Below the pieces are notes generated by a model. It was given only the letters and a program-made list of their open reading frames with translations. It had not been told where the DNA came from and ran no database searches. Of a stretch of DNA of 64,000 bases, positions 58,942 through 64,000 are shown in pieces; positions within the stretch are counted from its first letter, which is position 1; each line of letters begins with the position of its first letter. Made by a program: the position numbers and the translations under genes. The DNA lies in the NCBI RefSeq assembly GCF_900476215.1, contig NZ_LS483446.1, positions 124,001 through 188,000 on the forward strand, given 5' to 3'. The stretch is from Helicobacter mustelae. Its GTDB lineage: Bacteria > Campylobacterota > Campylobacteria > Campylobacterales > Helicobacteraceae.

Positions 58942-59250
58942 ATGAAAAAAGCTTTGGTTATTTTATCACTGGGAGTGGTTGCGCTTTATGCAAATCCTGC
59001 GAAAATCGTCAAGACAAAATGTGCGGTTTGTCATGGACAAAAAATGGAAAAAGCCGCACTTGGTAAAAGTGCCATCGTGAACACTTTGAGTGCAAAGCAA
59101 ATCGAGGAAGATTTGAGAGGATATAAGGCAAAAACCTTGAACAGACATGGACTTGGTGGGACAATGTGGGGTCAGGCAGCCTCCCTATCTGATGAGGATA
59201 TCAAGGGTCTTGCCAAATACATCTCCACAGATCTCAAAGACAAAAAATAA
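58942..59250 (+). CDS. Cytochrome c553
   Basis: A 102-residue periplasmic class I cytochrome. The signal peptide ends near ALYA; heme site CAVCH at 27-31; C-terminal DIKGLAKYIS helix. It carries electrons from the bc1 complex to cbb3 oxidase and to cytochrome c peroxidase (gene at 39012), and is a substrate of ccsBA. AGAGGAG precedes the start, and several TATACT-like elements lie at 58885-58905. The following order c553-rppH-lysC-hobA-holB-folP is, as I recall, also that of H. pylori. Confidence 0.95.
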   Translation: MKKALVILSLGVVALYANPAKIVKTKCAVCHGQKMEKAALGKSAIVNTLSAKQIEEDLRGYKAKTLNRHGLGGTMWGQAASLSDEDIKGLAKYISTDLKDKK

Positions 59251-59529
59251 TCTCTATCCCAATTTTGAGATACTTAGAAACTCCCTTCTTGGCTCTTTGA
59301 GGGGTTTTTCTCAAGGTGCTTGGCGGGGTTTTGTCTCAATTGGTTTTGGCTCAAAATCCCTAGATTCATAGACCTTGAAAATCCAAGTAACAGGACTTGG
59401 CAGAAATAGAGAGCCTTCCTTCCAAAATCGCTGCTATCAGAAATTTCTCCATCCTTAGACTTCATGAATCTCACTAGAATTTTAAGCGGATTTTTACTAT
59501 AATCTTTCCAATCAATTTGAGTGAAGAAC

Positions 59530-59994
59530 ATGGAAAAAAAATATCGCCCCAATGTTGCTGCTGTCATCGTTTCCTCAAAATATCCCAGTGTTTGTGAATT
59601 CTTTCTTGGTCAAAGAAGCGATATGAAAGGCGTTTGGCAGTTTCCTCAAGGCGGGATTGATGAGGGAGAAAATCCTAGAGAAGCGCTATTTCGCGAGCTT
59701 AGAGAGGAGATTGGCACAGATGAGGTGGAGATCCTTGTAGAATGCCCCAAATGGATTGCTTATGATTTCCCCAACACAGTTTCCAAAAAAATGTACCCCT
59801 TTGATGGTCAGATCCAAAAATATTTTTTGGTGCGTCTTAAAAAAGAAGTTGATATCAATCTCAATACCAAAAACCCAGAATTTAGTGCCTATCGATTTGT
59901 AGACTACAACACTCTGCTAAGCCTTGTGAATCATTTTAAAAAAAATGTCTATAAAGAAGTGCTAGAGTATTTTCAAAAGGAGGGGTATTTGTAA
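59530..59994 (+). CDS. rppH: RNA pyrophosphohydrolase / (di)nucleoside polyphosphate hydrolase
   Basis: A 154-residue Nudix enzyme. ATG 59530 (MEKKYRPNVAAV) fits the family; GTG 59521 is an in-frame alternative. The full Nudix box is visible from GGIDEGENPREA to RELREEIG. It removes pyrophosphate from 5' mRNA ends and starts decay, and also cleaves diadenosine polyphosphates. It overlaps lysC by one base (TAATG). Confidence 0.94.
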   Translation: MEKKYRPNVAAVIVSSKYPSVCEFFLGQRSDMKGVWQFPQGGIDEGENPREALFRELREEIGTDEVEILVECPKWIAYDFPNTVSKKMYPFDGQIQKYFLVRLKKEVDINLNTKNPEFSAYRFVDYNTLLSLVNHFKKNVYKEVLEYFQKEGYL

Positions 59995-61187
59995 TGTTAA
60001 TCGTGCAAAAATATGGGGGAACTAGCATGGGGGATTGTGATAGGATTTGGAACGTCGCAAATCGTGTAGCGCAAACAAAAAGAGCAGGGCACTCTGTGGC
60101 GGTAGTGGTATCTGCCATGAGTGGAGTGACAGATACGCTTGTGGGCTACACCAAGTATTTTGGAGAATCTCCCAATCCAAGGGAGAGTGATATGGTGCTA
60201 AGTTCTGGGGAGCGCATCACCAGCGCATTGCTAGCCATTGCTTTGTCTTCTATGGGATTTAAGGCCATTTCTTTGAGTGGTAGAAGGGCTAGGGTTTTTA
60301 CAGATGACATCCACACCAAAGCAAGGATCACGCATATTGACCCAAGAGAAATACAGCATTTCCTCAAAGAGGATTATATCGTCGTGGTTGCGGGTTTTCA
60401 GGGGATCACCAAGCAAGGTGAGGTGACCACGCTTGGACGGGGAGGTAGCGATCTTTCCGCAGTGGCGATTGCTGGGGCGTTGCACGCGGATTTGTGCGAG
60501 ATCTACACAGATGTAGATGGCATCTATACCACAGATCCAAGGGTGGAGTCTAGGGCAAAGAAGATTGACAAGATTAGCTATGATGAAATGTTGGAGCTTG
60601 CTTCCATGGGGGCTAAAGTCTTGTTCAATCGTTCTGTGGAGCTTGCCAAAAAATGGAATATCCCCCTCATCACGCGGAGCTCTTTTGGTGATGATGAAGG
60701 GACATTGATCACAGATGAGGAGAATATCATGGAAAAAGCAATCGTAAGTGGCGTGGCGCTAGATAAGAATCAGGCGCGTGTAAGCATGGGGGATGTGAGC
60801 GATCGCCCCGGTATTGCCGCTGAGATTTTTGGCACCTTGGCACAGGCAAATATCAATGTGGATATGATTGTGCAGACCATTGGGAGAGATGGCAAGACGG
60901 ATTTGGATTTCACCATCCCTGAGTCAGAGGTCAAGGAGGCGCGCGAGGCATTGAAGCGTTTTGGGGGCGTGGATGTGGATTGTGAAATCGCAAAGGTATC
61001 TATCGTGGGAGTGGGCATGAAGTCGCATTCTGGCGTGGCGAGCACGGCATTTCATGCGCTTGCAAAAGAAAATATCAACATCATGATGATTAGCACCAGC
61101 GAGATTAAAGTCTCCATGGTGATTGCGCTTAAATATGCTGAGCTTGCGGTGCGTGCATTGCATGGCGCTTATGAGCTAGATGCATGA
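59994..61187 (+). CDS. lysC: Aspartokinase
   Basis: A 397-residue enzyme that phosphorylates aspartate, the first step to lysine, diaminopimelate, threonine and methionine. Kinase motifs are VQKYGGTSMGD at the start, the SSGERITSALLA region, and LGRGGSDLSAVAIAGAL near 145. The C-terminal third has two ACT domains (FGTLAQANINVDMIVQT; FHALAKENINIMMISTS) for feedback inhibition. It overlaps hobA by ATGA. Confidence 0.96.
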   Translation: MLIVQKYGGTSMGDCDRIWNVANRVAQTKRAGHSVAVVVSAMSGVTDTLVGYTKYFGESPNPRESDMVLSSGERITSALLAIALSSMGFKAISLSGRRARVFTDDIHTKARITHIDPREIQHFLKEDYIVVVAGFQGITKQGEVTTLGRGGSDLSAVAIAGALHADLCEIYTDVDGIYTTDPRVESRAKKIDKISYDEMLELASMGAKVLFNRSVELAKKWNIPLITRSSFGDDEGTLITDEENIMEKAIVSGVALDKNQARVSMGDVSDRPGIAAEIFGTLAQANINVDMIVQTIGRDGKTDLDFTIPESEVKEAREALKRFGGVDVDCEIAKVSIVGVGMKSHSGVASTAFHALAKENINIMMISTSEIKVSMVIALKYAELAVRALHGAYELDA

Positions 61188-61729
61188 TGGAGATTTCAGA
61201 TTGGATGCTCAAAAACATCCGCGAGGAGCATAACAAAATCGCTCTTGATAGCGATTGGCTAGAGATTGAGCGCTTTACTCTAGTGAGCCTGCTTTCCCGC
61301 ATGATTTCTCATGTTCTTAATGGCGGGACGTTGCTTGTATGCACAGAGGATCGCTTGGAGTGGTTTGAGAAATTTGTGATCCAAAACATCAATCGCCCCA
61401 TCACAGCGCGCCCATTGGTCCCTATTTTTGGGGTTTCTGAGATCCTGCCAAAGATCCAATCCCAAGATCCAGCCCTGGTGCTAGATATGCTTTCTTTGAG
61501 TTATAAGGATTTTGCATTTTGGTATATTGGCAGGGCACAAGGAGATGTAGCAAAGCTTGCGCTCAGCAAGGATGATAGTTTTTTGTGGTTGCTTGATGAC
61601 TCTATGCAAAAGGCTCTAAATCTCAGCACTAAAGAAAAAATAAAAATCGAATACAAGCTCATCCAGCTTTATAAAATCTTTGAAGAAGCACTCTTTGGCG
61701 CGATGTTTGGGAATATCATTCTGGAGTGA
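61184..61729 (+). CDS. hobA: DnaA-binding replication regulator HobA
   Basis: A 181-residue protein of the DiaA/HobA type that brings DnaA together at oriC. WLEIERF...MISHVLNGGTLLVCTEDR near 26-58 and the LDYKLLQLFKLFE-like end (IEYKLIQLYKIFEEALF) match the HobA of H. pylori as I recall it. Its position between lysC and holB supports the call. ATG 61184 is followed by a second ATG one codon on. Confidence 0.88.
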   Translation: MMEISDWMLKNIREEHNKIALDSDWLEIERFTLVSLLSRMISHVLNGGTLLVCTEDRLEWFEKFVIQNINRPITARPLVPIFGVSEILPKIQSQDPALVLDMLSLSYKDFAFWYIGRAQGDVAKLALSKDDSFLWLLDDSMQKALNLSTKEKIKIEYKLIQLYKIFEEALFGAMFGNIILE

Positions 61730-61731
61730 AG

Positions 61732-62352
61732 ATGAGTAGAATCATCCTAAGCAATGACATCATGCAAGAAGTTTGCTATCAAAGCTCCTTGCTAGATCCC
61801 CAATTTTGTCGCGTATTTCTCTCTCAGGAAGAAGAGGTTTTGAAAGAATTCAAGATCGAGCATGCCCATGAAGTGATTGCAGAGGCATACATCAGCTCAA
61901 GCAAAGAAAAGACACTGATTTTGGGGGCGAGTTTTTATAATGGTTTTGCGCAAAATGCGCTGTTAAAGATCTTGGAAGAACCACCAAAAAACACCACCTT
62001 TGTCCTGATAGGAAAAAACAAAAATACTTTTTTGCCAACTGTGCGCTCGCGCCTGCATATAGAGGACAAAAGAATTCGCGCAAAAATCAGAGATTTTTCC
62101 CTGGATCTCAATGCTCTGAGCCTGCAGGGAATTTATGAATATCTCAAGCAGAGGCATGAAAACTCCTATGAATACACCAAGCAAAAGATTCAATCTCTGC
62201 TTTTTAGCGCCAAGAAGGCTGGGTATGTTTTGAGCCAGGAGGAGTTACAAAGCTTTGATGAGGCCCTCCTAGCCTCCTTTAATCACCAACAATTCTCCTT
62301 TGTGCTACTGCCTTTATTGCTCATGCTTTTGGAAAAAAAGAATCAAAGATGA
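61732..62352 (+). CDS. holB: DNA polymerase III subunit delta' (short form)
   Basis: About 206 residues. The start is ATG 61732 with GGAG placed before it; GTG 61726 lies inside that site. ASFYNGFAQNALLKILEEPPKNTTFVLIGKN is the conserved clamp-loader segment with the SRC-like SRLH region. The N-terminal nucleotide-binding part (P-loop) is absent, as in other Helicobacter HolB, so it is a structural clamp-loader subunit. It overlaps folP by ATGA. Confidence 0.9.
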   Translation: MSRIILSNDIMQEVCYQSSLLDPQFCRVFLSQEEEVLKEFKIEHAHEVIAEAYISSSKEKTLILGASFYNGFAQNALLKILEEPPKNTTFVLIGKNKNTFLPTVRSRLHIEDKRIRAKIRDFSLDLNALSLQGIYEYLKQRHENSYEYTKQKIQSLLFSAKKAGYVLSQEELQSFDEALLASFNHQQFSFVLLPLLLMLLEKKNQR

Positions 62353-63518
62353 CACAAATAAAAACCCTAAATCCTGATTTTTTGCCTCAGGCATTTGCGC
62401 GCATTGGCAGTGATGCTATGGGATGTGCAATCATGGGTAAAAAATCCCAAATCCTAGCCTTTGAGATTACGCATCTTTCTTTGAGTGCCACCCTCATTTT
62501 GAAGCAAGAGGCCATTGGTGTGGGTGGGGATTTTGCCACTCCAAGGGATTGCATTCTAGCAAGGGATGCTTTTTATGATGGTGTGCTTTTTGGCACAAAG
62601 GCACAGCTCCAAAGACTGCTAAACAAACTCAAAACCCAGCCCTTTGGGTTAGGGGATCTAGCAAAGAGACTCAAGGCTCATCTATCCCAGCGCAAAGACT
62701 TTGGCACACAGATTATGGCAGTGATTAATCTCACGCCCGATAGTTTTTTTGTGGATTCAAGATCAAACGCCCTGGATGCCAAACAAAAAATCCTCTCTTT
62801 GCTTGAGATGGAAGTGGGGATGATTGACATTGGAGGTGCGAGCTCTCGCCCGGGCAGTCAGATTCTAGAGGCAGAGGAGGAGCTTTTGCGCTTGAGGGAG
62901 GTTTTTGATTTTATTGCTTCTCAAAAGCTTTATTTACAAAAGAAATTTTCCATCGACACCTATAATGTCGAGGTAGCAAAAGCGGCGCTTGATAGTGGCT
63001 TTGCCATCCTCAATGATGTTAGTGGTTTCCAAAACCCCGGGATGCTAGAGCTTGCAGCTAGTTATAAGGCTACAGTGATTTTGATGCATACAAGAGGCAG
63101 TCCAAAAGAAATGCAAAATCTCACAAATTATGAGCATCTTTTTGGGGAGATGAGTGCGTTTTTTGCAGAAAAAATCACGGCACTCAAAAACATGGGGGTC
63201 TATGACATCATCCTAGACATTGGTTTTGGTTTTGCCAAAAATTTGGAGCAAAATCTAGATCTCATCGCCCACCTTAGGCATTTTGAGAGTTTTGGCCTCC
63301 CCTTGCTTGTTGGGGCAAGCCGCAAGAGCACTATCCAAAAAATTCTTAACAAGACTCCAGAGGATAGCCTAAGCGGGACCTTGGCCATGCATTTTTTGGC
63401 GCTTTTGAATGGCGCAAATATCTTGCGTGTGCATGATCCCTTGGAGCATTTGGATCTGCTAAAGATCTATCAAGCCTATCAGCATCAGCAAGGAGAGACA
63501 TGCATAAGCCCTCTGTAA
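62349..63518 (+). CDS. folP: Dihydropteroate synthase
   Basis: A 389-residue enzyme joining p-aminobenzoate to the pterin in folate synthesis, the sulfonamide target. The core starts near 120 with IMAVINLTPDSFF, followed by DIGGASSRPG, FSIDTYNVEVAKAAL, ILNDVSGF and LLVGASRKS. About 115 extra N-terminal residues precede the core; such an extension is normal in Helicobacter and Campylobacter FolP. Confidence 0.95.
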   Translation: MTQIKTLNPDFLPQAFARIGSDAMGCAIMGKKSQILAFEITHLSLSATLILKQEAIGVGGDFATPRDCILARDAFYDGVLFGTKAQLQRLLNKLKTQPFGLGDLAKRLKAHLSQRKDFGTQIMAVINLTPDSFFVDSRSNALDAKQKILSLLEMEVGMIDIGGASSRPGSQILEAEEELLRLREVFDFIASQKLYLQKKFSIDTYNVEVAKAALDSGFAILNDVSGFQNPGMLELAASYKATVILMHTRGSPKEMQNLTNYEHLFGEMSAFFAEKITALKNMGVYDIILDIGFGFAKNLEQNLDLIAHLRHFESFGLPLLVGASRKSTIQKILNKTPEDSLSGTLAMHFLALLNGANILRVHDPLEHLDLLKIYQAYQHQQGETCISPL

Positions 63519-64000
63519 AATCCATGCAAACCTTTTTGCTTGGCAATGGCTATGACAAGAGTCATATTGATGCTATGAGTGAGGAAGAGTTATTTGAGAT
63601 CTATAGCAAAAAAGTAAGGCAAGAGGTGCAGGAATCTCAGCATGAATTGCTGGATAATATTGACATTCGCTATTTTGCCCAGGTCAAAAAACAAAAGGAA
63701 CTTGATTCCAAAGTTCAAGAAATTCAAAAGCAAATATGCAGGGTGAATCACAGTGTGCGAAAGGTCTATGACATCATTGATGCTTTTATTGAGGATTTTT
63801 CTTTGGATGAATTGCGATATTTCATCCTCAATGGCATCAATAAAATCCCCTCCAATATTGTTGATCGTGTCATTCAGATTAAGTCCTATCAATACCGCAT
63901 CTTTTGGCTAGAAAAAATCGAGGAAAATCTAGCCCCCTTGCCAGAAGAGGAGCGCCATACGCTGATGGAAAAATACACAAAGCCAGATTACAAAGACTCC
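63500..64000 (+). CDS. Conserved hypothetical protein (3' end outside window)
   Basis: Open from ATG 63500 to the window edge, 167 codons in frame without a stop. AAGGAG stands five bases before the ATG, and the gene overlaps the folP end by 19 bases in another frame. The start is MHKPSVKSMQTFLLGNGYD, followed by helical, charged sequence with a coiled-coil-like stretch (KKQKELDSKVQEIQKQ). It sits in the operon position where, as I recall, H. pylori has an unnamed gene after folP. The function is unknown. Confidence 0.8.
   Translation, partial: MHKPSVKSMQTFLLGNGYDKSHIDAMSEEELFEIYSKKVRQEVQESQHELLDNIDIRYFAQVKKQKELDSKVQEIQKQICRVNHSVRKVYDIIDAFIEDFSLDELRYFILNGINKIPSNIVDRVIQIKSYQYRIFWLEKIEENLAPLPEEERHTLMEKYTKPDYKDS

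Overview
The window looks like a chromosomal segment of a Helicobacter species. The rRNA genes, the gene content (hobA, ccsBA, cytochrome c553, VacA/Hsr-like autotransporters, Hop/Hof-type outer membrane proteins) and the gene order fit this. As I recall the H. pylori map, the blocks 48.6-49.9 kb, 54.6-57.8 kb, 58.9-64.0 kb and 14.1-17.9 kb run in the same order there. A two-subunit class I fumarase, an alanine transport/oxidation pair, a linked 16S-23S-5S operon and giant Hsr-like autotransporters argue against H. pylori itself. An H. mustelae-like organism is my inference, not proven.

Layout. 1-5061: the end of a 16S gene, tRNA-Ile, tRNA-Ala, a 23S gene with an extra stem-loop, and 5S. 5062-8322: a decayed zone holding three fragments of 23S sequence around a truncated AfsA-like gene and a frameshifted MFS exporter. 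8323-10749: a small cluster with a precursor-like peptide ending in five Cys and five Gly, a protein resembling a RiPP recognition element, broken small frames, and an ABC exporter. This is the best candidate for an undescribed system, a streptolysin-S/TOMM-like remnant or minimal cluster. 10906-13810: an outer membrane protein, a YdcH-like protein and fumarase. 14.1-19.3 kb: a tightly overlapping operon tatB-tatC-queA-rsmG-(2 small genes)-recO-cinA, then five tRNAs behind a near-consensus promoter.

19,989-35,198: two giant autotransporter genes in head-to-head inverted orientation. They share about 0.9 kb at their 5' ends and 2.2 kb at their 3' ends as inverted repeats without visible indels, and differ in the passenger. 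Between them lie a run of 14 G and a Fur-box-like palindrome. The locus is bracketed by a 180-base direct repeat. This looks like an antigenic and phase variation locus.

35.2-64.0 kb is mostly housekeeping: a Lys/Glu-rich exported protein, thiol peroxidase, an AI-2E family permease, an outer membrane protein, di-heme cytochrome c peroxidase, an alanine transport/dehydrogenase pair, the cytochrome c maturation and heme genes (ccsBA, a thioredoxin-like lipoprotein, hemH), rsmE, nusA, accD, rlmH, dksA, prfA, rpsT, glmM, lspA, hemW, cytochrome c553, rppH, lysC, hobA, holB, folP and a gene running off the right edge.

Limits: identities come from reading the translations. No database search or alignment program was used, and start codons are chosen by Shine-Dalgarno spacing and family N-termini.
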